In this document: one piece after another, positions 8,521 through 17,550 of the stretch
Numbering within the stretch: the stretch's first letter is position 1
Layout: every line of letters begins with the position of its first letter
Source of the DNA: Chelativorans xinjiangensis
GTDB taxonomy: Bacteria; Pseudomonadota; Alphaproteobacteria; Rhizobiales; Rhizobiaceae
Assembly (NCBI RefSeq): GCF_009812055.1
Contig: NZ_WQNH01000034.1
Coordinates: forward strand, 1-53,319
Direction of reading: 5' to 3'
DNA: 53,319 nucleotides
The notes under the pieces: generated by a model
Databases searched by the model: none
Seen by the model: the letters and a program-made list of their open reading frames with translations, nothing else
Told to the model about the DNA's origin: nothing
Position numbers and translations under genes: made by a program

Positions 8521-10227
8521 CTACTCCTCCTTGCCGCCCTGCTTCTTGAGCGCGGCGCCCAGGATGTCGCCGAGCGAGGCGCCGGAGTCGGTCGAGCCGA
8601 ACTGGGCCACCGCCTCCTTCTCCTCGGCGATTTCCAGCGCCTTGATGGAGACGTTGATCCGGCGCGTCTTCTTGTCGAACATCGTCACGCGGGCATCGAC
8701 CTTCTGGCCCACGGCGAAGCGCTCGGGGCGCTGCTCGCCGCGGTCGCGGGAAAGGTCGGAGCGCTTGATGAACGATTCCAGGTCGTGGTCGACCAGGCGC
8801 ACTTCCAGGCCGCCGTCCTTGACGCCGGTGACCTCGCAGGTGACGACGGCGCCCTTGCGCAGTTCGCCGGAAGCGGCCGCTTCACCCACGACGTCACGAC
8901 CGAGCTGCTTGATGCCGAGCGAGATGCGCTCCTTCTCGACGTCGACGTCGAGAACCTGCGCCTGCACCACGTCGCCACGGTTGTACTCCTCGATCACCTG
9001 CTCGCCCGGACGCGTCCAGTCGAGGTCGGAGAGGTGGACCATGCCGTCCACGTCGCCTTCCAGGCCGATGAACAGACCGAACTCGGTCTTGTTCTTGACC
9101 TCGCCCTCGACGACCGTGCCGGCTGGATGGGTGCGGGCGAAGGCCTCCCACGGGTTCTCCAGCGTCTGCTTGAGGCCGAGAGAGATGCGGCGCTTGACCG
9201 GATCGACCTCGAGCACCACGACCTCGACCTCCTGCGTGGTGGACAGGATTTTGCCGGGGTGCACGTTCTTCTTGGTCCACGACATCTCGGAGACGTGGAT
9301 GAGGCCCTCGATGCCCGGCTCCAGCTCCACGAAGGCGCCGTAGTCGGTGATGTTGGTGACGCGGCCCTGAACCTTCTTGCCCAGCGGATACTTGCCGCCG
9401 ATGCCTTCCCAGGGGTCGGCCTCGAGCTGCTTCATGCCGAGCGAGATGCGGTGCGTCTCCTGGTTGATGCGGATGATCTGCACCTTCACCGTCTGGCCGA
9501 TATTGAGGATCTCGGTCGGATGGTTGACGCGGCGCCATGCCATGTCGGTGACGTGCAGCAGGCCGTCGATGCCGCCGAGGTCGACGAACGCACCGTAATC
9601 GGTGATGTTCTTGACCATGCCCTCGACCACCTGGCCTTCCTCGAGATTCTGCACGATCTCCGAGCGCTGCTCGGCGCGGCTCTCTTCGAGCACGGTGCGG
9701 CGCGAGACGACGATGTTGCCGCGGCGCTTGTCCATCTTGAGGATCTCGAAGGGCTGCGGCGTGTGCATCAGCGGCGAGACGTCGCGGATCGGGCGGATGT
9801 CCACCTGGGAACGCGGCAGGAAGGCCACGGCGCCGTCGAGGTCGACGGTGAAGCCGCCCTTGACCTGGTTGAAGATCACGCCTTCGACGCGCTCGCCGTT
9901 GTTGAACTTCTCTTCCAGCTTGACCCAGCTTTCCTCGCGGCGCGCCTTCTCGCGCGACAGCATGGCCTCGCCCAGCGCGTTCTCGATGCGCTCGACATAG
10001 ACCTCGACCTCGTCACCGACATTGAGCTGGCCATCTTTCGCCTTGGCGCCGAACTCCTTGAGCGGCACCCGGCCTTCGACCTTCAGGCCGACGTCGATGA
10101 TGGCCATGTCCTTTTCGATGGCCGTGACGATGCCCTTGACGACAGAGCCTTCGCTTGCGTCGCGCTCGGAAAAGGATTCTTCGAGAAGGCTGGCGAAATC
10201 GTCGCGAGACGGATTGAGTTGTGACAT
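8521..10227 (-). CDS. rpsA: 30S ribosomal protein S1
   Basis: A 568-residue protein with six S1 RNA-binding repeats at about 28-94, 112-176, 197-266, 284-353, 371-440 and 458-530. The central repeats carry the typical ITDYGAFV and GLIHVSEM/GLLHVTDM motifs. S1 binds mRNA leaders and brings them to the 30S subunit; it is essential in most Gram-negative bacteria. The ATG at 10227 follows CAGGAG at good spacing. It is the last gene of the conserved aroA-cmk-rpsA cluster and is followed by a strong terminator. The 215 bases before it could hold its own promoter, but I could not pick out a convincing one. Confidence 0.98.
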   Translation of the reverse strand: MSQLNPSRDDFASLLEESFSERDASEGSVVKGIVTAIEKDMAIIDVGLKVEGRVPLKEFGAKAKDGQLNVGDEVEVYVERIENALGEAMLSREKARREESWVKLEEKFNNGERVEGVIFNQVKGGFTVDLDGAVAFLPRSQVDIRPIRDVSPLMHTPQPFEILKMDKRRGNIVVSRRTVLEESRAEQRSEIVQNLEEGQVVEGMVKNITDYGAFVDLGGIDGLLHVTDMAWRRVNHPTEILNIGQTVKVQIIRINQETHRISLGMKQLEADPWEGIGGKYPLGKKVQGRVTNITDYGAFVELEPGIEGLIHVSEMSWTKKNVHPGKILSTTQEVEVVVLEVDPVKRRISLGLKQTLENPWEAFARTHPAGTVVEGEVKNKTEFGLFIGLEGDVDGMVHLSDLDWTRPGEQVIEEYNRGDVVQAQVLDVDVEKERISLGIKQLGRDVVGEAAASGELRKGAVVTCEVTGVKDGGLEVRLVDHDLESFIKRSDLSRDRGEQRPERFAVGQKVDARVTMFDKKTRRINVSIKALEIAEEKEAVAQFGSTDSGASLGDILGAALKKQGGKEE

Positions 10228-10442
10228 TGATGCTCCTGAAAATGCCTCCGATGGTCGGAGGCGGGCGCCGGTGGGTTCGTGTTGCGTCAGGCCTGCCGCA
10301 CGTCCGAGCTTTGTCCAAGCTCAAAGCCGCCCCTCGGGGCGGCAAATCCGGCGCATGGGAACGCGCGCAGGCCGATTATCCATCCAACGCAAAAATGCGC
10401 TTTGCCGCTTCCCCCTGGAAAGCCACGAAGCGCCCCTTTGCT

Positions 10443-12605
<2,163 letters not shown>

Positions 12606-12700
12606 GTCCGAAAATTCTTGGCAGAGGATCCTCCCGGTTTCGGCACGCCCGAGGACGCCGGGGGCCGGGCCCAGCCCTTAAGAGACGATGAGGCAATACG

Positions 12701-13081
12701 GTGGCTAAACCCCAACTCGGCACCAAACGCATCTGCCCGGAGACGGGCCGCAAATTCTACGATCTGAACAGAGATCCGATCGTATCGCCCTATACGGGCC
12801 AATCCTATCCGCGCAGCTATTTCGATTCGGAAGCGGAAATCCTGGCTGCCGAAAAAGAGGAGGTGGAGGACAAGGAACTCAGCGAAGAGGGTCCCGAGAT
12901 CGTCTCGCTGGAGGATGCCGACGAAGAGACGAAGGGCGGCGACACCGACCTGCCGGACATCGACGACGAGGACGTCGACATCGACACCGATGGAGACGAC
13001 ACCTTCCTCGAGGAGGAGGAAGAGGAAGAAGACGACGTTAAGGGCATCATCGGCGTCGGGGAAGACGACGAGGAAAGATAA
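12701..13081 (+). CDS. TIGR02300 / FYDLN acid domain protein
   Basis: A 126-residue protein found across alphaproteobacteria, with no established function. The first 45 residues are conserved: GTKRICPETGRKFYDLN and DPIVSPYTGQSYPRS. The rest is an extremely acidic tail dominated by Asp and Glu, including a run of seven Glu followed by two Asp. The tail is probably disordered and could bind basic proteins or metals. The start is GTG at 12701, with GATGAGG seven bases before it. The gene is divergent from aroA and lies upstream of tRNA-Ala. Confidence 0.9.
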   Translation: MAKPQLGTKRICPETGRKFYDLNRDPIVSPYTGQSYPRSYFDSEAEILAAEKEEVEDKELSEEGPEIVSLEDADEETKGGDTDLPDIDDEDVDIDTDGDDTFLEEEEEEEDDVKGIIGVGEDDEER

Positions 13082-13236
13082 GCTTGGGACGCCCGTGCGG
13101 CGTCTTGTCCGGCCACATGCTCGCGGGGCTTGATTCTGCGGCCGGGCAGGTTTAGAAGCCGCGAGCACGACGACGGCGAGCGATCGCCGAAGACCTCTTC
13201 GCCGACAACGGCGGCGGCTCGCAGGAGCCGAAGTGT

Positions 13237-13312
<76 letters not shown>

Positions 13313-13382
13313 CCTAACTTCTCTTCCGGTGCATTTATACCTCAGCGGCCTTTTGTGTTTGACCGCTGGTGGCGTATCAATG

Positions 13383-13425
13383 TTCAGGCAGGATCCTCTG
13401 GCTTGACCGGCGGATCCATGCCTGG
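13383..13425. repeat. REP-like palindromic element (GGATCC type)
   Basis: CAGGCAGGATCC and GGATCCATGCCTG face each other around TCTGGCTTGACCGGC. The same core, with TC(A/T)GGCTTGACC in the middle, recurs as a perfect hairpin at 31255-31299. This is a dispersed intergenic palindrome. It sits between the tRNA and the AT-rich gene. Confidence 0.55.
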
Positions 13426-13550
13426 GCCGTTCCAATAGACAAAACGGCTCCCTCCAGAGATTCAGCATCCGTTTATTAGTACATAAGATTAAATGGTATT
13501 ATTTTTTTAGAACGCGCTATTTATTTGATTAGATAAGAGAGAATTGCACA

Positions 13551-14054
13551 ATGAATTTTATCAATGATGGGGAGTTGGCGAGGAGGTTCAGAGAAAATGA
13601 AGTTCCTTCATCAGAGCGTCTATTTTATTTTATTATGTATACGGCAATAGCTTTCATATTTGCAGCTATTTTGCGTTTTGACAGAACATACCCCGACATC
13701 TGGGTTGTTGGGAGAGACATATTTTACGCTATTTTAAATTTATTTGCGATATGTATTCTGCACAATACTAACTCAAAAGGAGATAATAGAGAATTCATTG
13801 AGAGGTATATATGTATTGGATTTCCAGTTTTTGTGCAATCTTCATTAATTTACTTATCATTTGTCGTGATAATTATTATTTCTGATTCCCTGGGGATCAT
13901 GCCGCATGAGATTGTATCTTCTGATAGTGGCGTTTTTGCAGCTACTATTATGGTCACGGCGTACCTATACTTTCGTCTAAATCGATGTCTCAAGATTGCT
14001 TCGGGAATATCGAAACCCAAATCCCCATCCCCCACCCGCGCTGGTTCGGCCTAG
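13551..14054 (+). CDS. AT-rich predicted membrane protein of unknown function
   Basis: I do not recognise this 167-residue protein. It has about four hydrophobic helices (roughly residues 24-41, 57-70, 90-110 and 127-141), so it is probably an inner-membrane protein, with a polar tail ending in KSPSPTRAGSA. Its DNA from about 13450 to 14000 is strikingly AT-rich and uses A/T-ending codons, unlike every neighbour. The last codons return to GC-rich DNA, as if the frame runs out into host sequence. An AAGAGAGAA site precedes the ATG. Its place just after a tRNA and its composition suggest horizontal gain. No integrase or flanking tRNA duplication is visible. Confidence 0.65.
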   Translation: MNFINDGELARRFRENEVPSSERLFYFIMYTAIAFIFAAILRFDRTYPDIWVVGRDIFYAILNLFAICILHNTNSKGDNREFIERYICIGFPVFVQSSLIYLSFVVIIIISDSLGIMPHEIVSSDSGVFAATIMVTAYLYFRLNRCLKIASGISKPKSPSPTRAGSA

Positions 14055-14085
14055 GTCTGACTAGATTAGCAGCCCTCTTCCACCG

Positions 14086-14192
14086 CTAGGCCAGTTCATC
14101 GATTCATGGAATCGATGAACTGGCCTAACTCTTTGTTTTGTCTTGATTCCGGACGGAAAAACCGGTTTCCACTTTTCCTGGAATTGCTCTAT
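14086..14192 (-). repeat. Mosaic intergenic repeat, copy A
   Basis: Begins with a perfect 19-bp inverted repeat (14087-14105 and 14109-14127) around three bases. The body that follows contains ATTCCGGACGGAAA, CCGGTTTCCACTTTTCC and TGGAATTGCT. The same element recurs at 38719-38815 in this orientation and at 22462-22564 in the opposite one. It resembles the RIME-type elements of Rhizobiales. The far end runs into the neighbouring gene and supplies its stop codon. Confidence 0.8.
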
Positions 14193-14707
14193 TCACCAGC
14201 CGCGCCCGGCGCTTCGCTTCTCAGTTCCGGGTTGCGGTGGTAGCCGGGGCCGATGGTGAGGGGCTTCCGCGGCATCATGCGGTCGCTGATCTGGCTCTCG
14301 TAGCTGCGCTCCGCTTCCCACAGAAGCGCCTTGCGCTCGCGGTCGTAGACCTTGATGGCCACCTGATAGGGCTTTCCCGGCTCGATGTTGCGGACCGGCG
14401 GCGAGCGCAGGGCGTAGCGGTCGGTCATGGTGCTCACCCGTTCCGAAACCACGTGCGGCAGGCCGCCTGCGGGATCCTCGAAGGTTGCTTCGATGATCGA
14501 CCCGCTGGCGAGCGGACGCATCACCTGCGCCGTGAAGCCGTAGAAGATCTCCGCTTCGCGGTAATTGAACATGAAGCCCCCGCCCATGACGTGCAGATAG
14601 GGATCGTCGGAAGGGTCCTCGCGCGTCAGCCATCCGATGGCGAACAGCACCGCCACCAGGGCGATGGCGATTCCCAGAACATTCCTTTCCGACCACTGCC
14701 AGCGCAT
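14189..14707 (-). CDS. Conserved hypothetical protein with one N-terminal membrane helix
   Basis: A 172-residue protein with a short basic N-terminus, a transmembrane segment at about 9-27 (VLGIAIALVAVLFAIGWL) and a soluble domain facing the periplasm. I recall similar proteins in other Rhizobiales but no known function. Notable stretches are GGGFMFNYREAEIFYGF, SIIEATFEDPAGG and the C-terminal MPRKPLTIGPGYHRNP. The ATG at 14707 comes right before the hydrophobic helix. The TAG stop is formed by bases at the edge of repeat copy A, so the last residues may have changed when the repeat arrived. Next upstream is a NIPSNAP gene, 65 bases away. Confidence 0.75.
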   Translation of the reverse strand: MRWQWSERNVLGIAIALVAVLFAIGWLTREDPSDDPYLHVMGGGFMFNYREAEIFYGFTAQVMRPLASGSIIEATFEDPAGGLPHVVSERVSTMTDRYALRSPPVRNIEPGKPYQVAIKVYDRERKALLWEAERSYESQISDRMMPRKPLTIGPGYHRNPELRSEAPGAAGE

Positions 14708-14772
14708 CGTTCTTGCCTTCCGAAGGGCGATGCCTCCGCAGCCGTCGATGATCTTCCGGCGCAAAGCGTCCG

Positions 14773-15117
14773 TCAAGCGCCGGCCTGGCCGGATGGAGGC
14801 GCGCCATGGGGTGCGGAGGCGAGCTTCAGGAAGATGCGGTCCTCCTTCAGGATGAAACGTTCGCGCCGGGCAAATTCGTAGTTCTCGCGTCCCAGCGGAT
14901 CGGCGGCGAGCCGGGCGCGGTAGGCCTCGTAGGCAGCGAGGGTGTCGATCGTGTAGACGCCGTAGGCGGTCGTGGCTGAGCCCTCGTGCGGCGCGAAATA
15001 GCCGATGAGGTCGGCGCCCGCGCGCGGGATCGCCTCGCCCCAACTGCGAGCGTATTGCTCGAAGGCCTCGCGCTTGAACGGATCGATCTCGTAGCGGATG
15101 AAGCAGGTGATCGGCAT
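14773..15117 (-). CDS. NIPSNAP family protein
   Basis: A 114-residue protein with the ferredoxin-like fold of the NIPSNAP/dimeric alpha-beta barrel group: CFIRYEIDPFKREAFEQYA at the start, and LIGYFAPHEGSATTAYGVY and RRERFILKEDRIFL further on. Members are cytoplasmic and poorly understood. The ATG at 15117 follows CCGGAG. It is on the same strand as the DUF1127 gene, 88 bases further on, and both diverge from the ArsR-like regulator at 15487. This arrangement suggests the regulator controls them. Confidence 0.82.
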   Translation of the reverse strand: MPITCFIRYEIDPFKREAFEQYARSWGEAIPRAGADLIGYFAPHEGSATTAYGVYTIDTLAAYEAYRARLAADPLGRENYEFARRERFILKEDRIFLKLASAPHGAPPSGQAGA

Positions 15118-15205
15118 GGGTTCTCCGGGTCCTTTCATGGTTCGCTCATGGTTCGATTGCGATCGAAATGTCTGTCTCCCGGCAATGGCAGAATGGCCGG
15201 GTCGG

Positions 15206-15421
15206 TTAACGCCAGAACGGGCTCGCGCATTCGCGGCGTACGTCCTCGCGCGTAAGGCCGACGTCGGCCAGGAGATGGTCGTCAAGCTCGGAGAGGTGCA
15301 GGCGCTGGCGTCGGCGCTCCTCGATGCGGAGCACCGGGGCGAGCGCGGCGACAGCCAGGCGGCCCAGGGCGTTGCGCCAGGCTGCAGGGCGATCTCGCCG
15401 ATGGGTGGTAATATCTTGCAT
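15206..15421 (-). CDS. DUF1127 small protein
   Basis: A 71-residue basic protein. Its C-terminal half carries the DUF1127 motif: LSELDDHLLADVGLTREDV with flanking Arg-rich segments. Small DUF1127 proteins in other alphaproteobacteria have been linked to RNA turnover and to phosphate or stress physiology, so RNA binding is possible here; that part is inference. The ATG at 15421 has an excellent AAGGAGGTGA site; a GTG six bases upstream overlaps that site and is less likely. It is the first gene of the minus-strand arm facing the ArsR-like regulator. Confidence 0.85.
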   Translation of the reverse strand: MQDITTHRRDRPAAWRNALGRLAVAALAPVLRIEERRRQRLHLSELDDHLLADVGLTREDVRRECASPFWR

Positions 15422-15451
15422 GCTCACCTCCTTCAGGAGGAGTGATAGCAG

Positions 15452-15480
15452 TTGTCGCGCGAAGATAGTTTGCTTATGAT
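15452..15480 (+). promoter_or_regulatory. Sigma70-type promoter giving a probable leaderless mRNA for the ArsR-like gene
   Basis: TTGTCG, 17 bases, then TATGAT. The expected start of transcription, about seven bases after the -10 box, falls on or next to the A of the ATG at 15487. No Shine-Dalgarno sequence precedes that ATG. The 65-base intergenic region must also hold the promoter for the divergent DUF1127 gene. Confidence 0.55.
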
Positions 15481-15486
15481 CGAAGT

Positions 15487-16167
15487 ATGAAAGCAGGAAC
15501 GGACCTAGCGCAGATCGGCAGCCTGGTGGGCGACCCGGCGCGCGCCAACATGCTGGCGGCGCTCATGGGAGGCACGGCGCTGACGGCCAGCGAGCTGGCG
15601 CTGGAAGCGGGGGTGGCGCTGCCCACCGCGAGCGCCCATCTGGCCAAGCTTTCCGATGGCGGGCTCGTCAGCGTGGCACGGCAGGGCCGGCATCGCTATT
15701 ACGCGCTGGCCGACCACCGCGTGGCGGCGATGCTGGAAAATATCATGGGTGTTGCGGCCACACTCGGGCCGAAGCGCGTCCTGCCGGGCCCGCGCGATAA
15801 AGCGATGCGCGATGCGCGCGTCTGCTACGACCATCTGGCGGGGGAGATGGGGGTAGCCATGCTCGACAGCTTCATCGGGCGCGGGCTGATCCGGGTCGAT
15901 GGCGAGCGGGCGGAGATGAGCAGCGCCGGCGCTTCATACTTCGCCGGCCTCGGTATCGATCTCGATGCCATGGGCCGCAAGCGGCGGCCCGTCTGCCGCA
16001 CCTGCCTCGACTGGAGCGTGCGCCGGTCGCATTTGGCCGGCGGTCTGGGCGCGGCGATGCTGGAGTGCATCCTGACCAGAGGCTGGGCACGGCGGGAGAA
16101 GGACAGCCGCGTCATCCGCTTCACCCCTATGGGGCGGCGCGAATTCGAGATGATGCTGCGCGGCTGA
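15487..16167 (+). CDS. ArsR-like winged-helix regulator with a long C-terminal domain
   Basis: A 226-residue protein, twice the length of classical ArsR/SmtB proteins. Residues 8-90 form the winged helix: LVGDPARANMLAALM, LTASELALEAGVALPTASAHL as the recognition region and GRHRYYAL as the wing. The remainder contains two related segments, CYDHLAGEMGVAMLDSFIGRGL (from Cys113) and CLDWSVRRSHLAGGLGAAMLECIL (from Cys173), preceded by CRTC at 170-173. The Cys pair could bind metal or sense redox state; this is inference. The start at 15487 matches the family N-terminus and the nearby promoter. It is divergent from DUF1127 and NIPSNAP, which it probably regulates along with itself. Confidence 0.85.
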   Translation: MKAGTDLAQIGSLVGDPARANMLAALMGGTALTASELALEAGVALPTASAHLAKLSDGGLVSVARQGRHRYYALADHRVAAMLENIMGVAATLGPKRVLPGPRDKAMRDARVCYDHLAGEMGVAMLDSFIGRGLIRVDGERAEMSSAGASYFAGLGIDLDAMGRKRRPVCRTCLDWSVRRSHLAGGLGAAMLECILTRGWARREKDSRVIRFTPMGRREFEMMLRG

Positions 16168-16222
16168 TCCCTCTCCGCCCCCGGAGCCGGTGACGGGACG
16201 GAGAGGAGGCGCGCACGCAGAA

Positions 16223-16738
16223 CTATGGGCGCGCTTCTTCGGCGGCCAGGTTGATGCGGCTTTCGGCCATTTGGGTGAGTTTTTCGTCGGTCGCCTTCTC
16301 GTCGGCGAGGTTGCGCTTCATGATCTCGCCGCAGTCGTTGCGGCCAAGCTCCTTCGCCCATGTGATCAGCGTGCCGTAGCGCGTGATCTCGTAGTGCTCC
16401 ACAGCCTGCGCGGCGGCGATAAGCGCGGCGTCGAGCATCTTCTTGTCGTCGACCTCGCCGGCCACTTCTTCGGCTTCCTCGATGATGCCGTCGATCGCCG
16501 GGCAGTCGACGCCGCGCGGCTCCGTCTTCATCAGCTGGAAGACCTCCTCCAGATTGCGCACGTGCCCTTCGGATTCCTTCAGGTGCTTGTCGAAGCCGTT
16601 CTTCAGCTCGGGGTCGCTCGCCTTGTCGATCATTTTGGGCAGCGCCTTCACGATCTGGTTCTCAGCATAGTAGATGTCACGCAGCGTGTGGACGAAGAGA
16701 TCGTCCATCGATTTGATGTCCCTGGAAAACAAACCCAT
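16223..16738 (-). CDS. DUF892 (YciE/YciF-type) ferritin-like protein
   Basis: A 171-residue four-helix-bundle protein. LRDIYYAENQIVKALPKM (19-36), ESEGHVRNLEEVF (55-67) and AVEHYEITRYGTLITWA (112-128) show the Glu and His residues that hold a di-iron centre in this family. These proteins are induced by general or osmotic stress in many bacteria and are cytoplasmic. The ATG at 16738 is preceded by GAGGACAGGA. An EcfG-like promoter candidate lies 59-84 bases upstream. The gene ends 55 bases from the convergent ArsR-like gene. Confidence 0.88.
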   Translation of the reverse strand: MGLFSRDIKSMDDLFVHTLRDIYYAENQIVKALPKMIDKASDPELKNGFDKHLKESEGHVRNLEEVFQLMKTEPRGVDCPAIDGIIEEAEEVAGEVDDKKMLDAALIAAAQAVEHYEITRYGTLITWAKELGRNDCGEIMKRNLADEKATDEKLTQMAESRINLAAEEARP

Positions 16739-16796
16739 GATCCTGTCCTCTTGCTCTTGCGTTGCAGCCGAATGAGCCCGCCCGGCCCCGCCGCCT

Positions 16797-16822
16797 AACA
16801 CCGTCACCGGCTGCTCTGTTCC
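16797..16822 (-). promoter_or_regulatory. Candidate EcfG (general stress sigma) promoter of the DUF892 gene
   Basis: On the minus strand GGAAC is followed by 17 bases and TGTT. The alphaproteobacterial EcfG consensus is GGAAC, 16-18 bases, CGTT, so one base differs. DUF892 genes are common members of that stress regulon, which supports the reading. Confidence 0.35.
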
Positions 16823-17041
16823 AGGAAAAGCAGGCTTGCTCCGCGCTTTCGTCGAGGGGAGCGGGCTGTGGCTTTTCTGCCACAGGTGCGGAGGAAAGAT
16901 CCGCGCCACGTGGCTGCCAAGATAAATCCCATTTTCCGCCATGGACGGGTGGCTTTGTGCAAGCATGAATTCACCGAGTGTTCATGCACGGACACTACGG
17001 TGAGAGGGAAGGGACGCCCGAGAAGTGTTAGGTACGGGATC
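16823..17041. other. Intergenic region with no clear gene
   Basis: Part of a 452-base gap between the DUF892 gene and DUF1850. It contains an imperfect inverted repeat near 16958-16990 (GTGCAAGCATGAA facing TTCATGCAC). I see no tRNA-like fold, no conserved protein and no known repeat. It may hold the promoter of the small frame at 17042. Confidence 0.4.
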
Positions 17042-17185
17042 ATGGGGTTGGTTAAGCTGTTGATCGGTTGCGCGAAGGCGATCCGCAACGTCTTTGCTCC
17101 GCGCTACCATCCGGAGCGCCACTATATGCGTGGGCCGGGGCCGGCGAGCGCCCGGCGCGACGACGGCCCCTCGGCGCGCGCCTGA
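17042..17185 (+). CDS. Possible small basic protein, unrecognised
   Basis: A 47-codon frame starting MGLVKLLIGCAKAIRNVF, which could form a short amphipathic or membrane-associated helix, and ending in a Pro/Arg-rich tail. ACGGGATC precedes the ATG and would be a weak ribosome-binding site. It is divergent from the DUF892 gene and ends five bases before the DUF1850 stop on the other strand. Small basic proteins beside stress genes are common, but in DNA this GC-rich a random frame of this size is also common. Confidence 0.25.
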   Translation: MGLVKLLIGCAKAIRNVFAPRYHPERHYMRGPGPASARRDDGPSARA

Positions 17186-17190
17186 GAGTT

Positions 17191-17550
17191 TCAGGAGCAG
17201 GGCTCGAGAACGACCGGGGCGCCGGGCTCGGCGCCCAAATCGCGGCACTCCCCGCCGGCGCACAGACGCCAAGCGCTTCCCGTGGCGCCCGAGGCGGCAA
17301 GGCGCAGTTCCGGCAGGGGGCCGAGCGCCGGCGCATAGACCCACCATTCATCCTCGAGACGCGCATCCGGCGGCGGCTCCATGCCGGCGCCCGAGCCTTT
17401 CACGCGCGCTTCGACGATCTGCAGGCCCGACGGCAGCACCTGCCACGTCTCGCGCCACTCCACCTTCTCCACCGAGTGGGTCCAGGAGAGCGTGAAGAGG
17501 GTGGCGGCGACGACCGCCGTCTCGCCGCCGGCGATTATGCACAGGCTCAT
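17191..17550 (-). CDS. DUF1850 domain protein, TRAP-transporter associated
   Basis: A 119-residue protein of unknown role that regularly follows TAXI-type TRAP permease genes. After a hydrophobic N-terminus (about 2-22) it shows FTLSWTHSVEKVEWRETW, the family's best-conserved part, then VEARVKGSGAGMEPPPDA. It is probably exported or membrane-bound and may help transport. Its ATG overlaps the permease stop by four bases, so the two are translationally coupled. Confidence 0.85.
   Translation of the reverse strand: MSLCIIAGGETAVVAATLFTLSWTHSVEKVEWRETWQVLPSGLQIVEARVKGSGAGMEPPPDARLEDEWWVYAPALGPLPELRLAASGATGSAWRLCAGGECRDLGAEPGAPVVLEPCS

Noticed and set aside
8440-10224. Long open frame on the plus strand across rpsA (594 codons)
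   Set aside because: It is the antisense of rpsA, whose six S1 repeats are unmistakable. Long antisense frames are expected in DNA this GC-rich.
13313-14200. Duplicated tRNA-Ala 3' end marking an att site
   Set aside because: I looked for a second copy of the T-arm and acceptor sequence after the AT-rich gene and found none by eye, and no integrase is present. Insertion by site-specific recombination is not shown.
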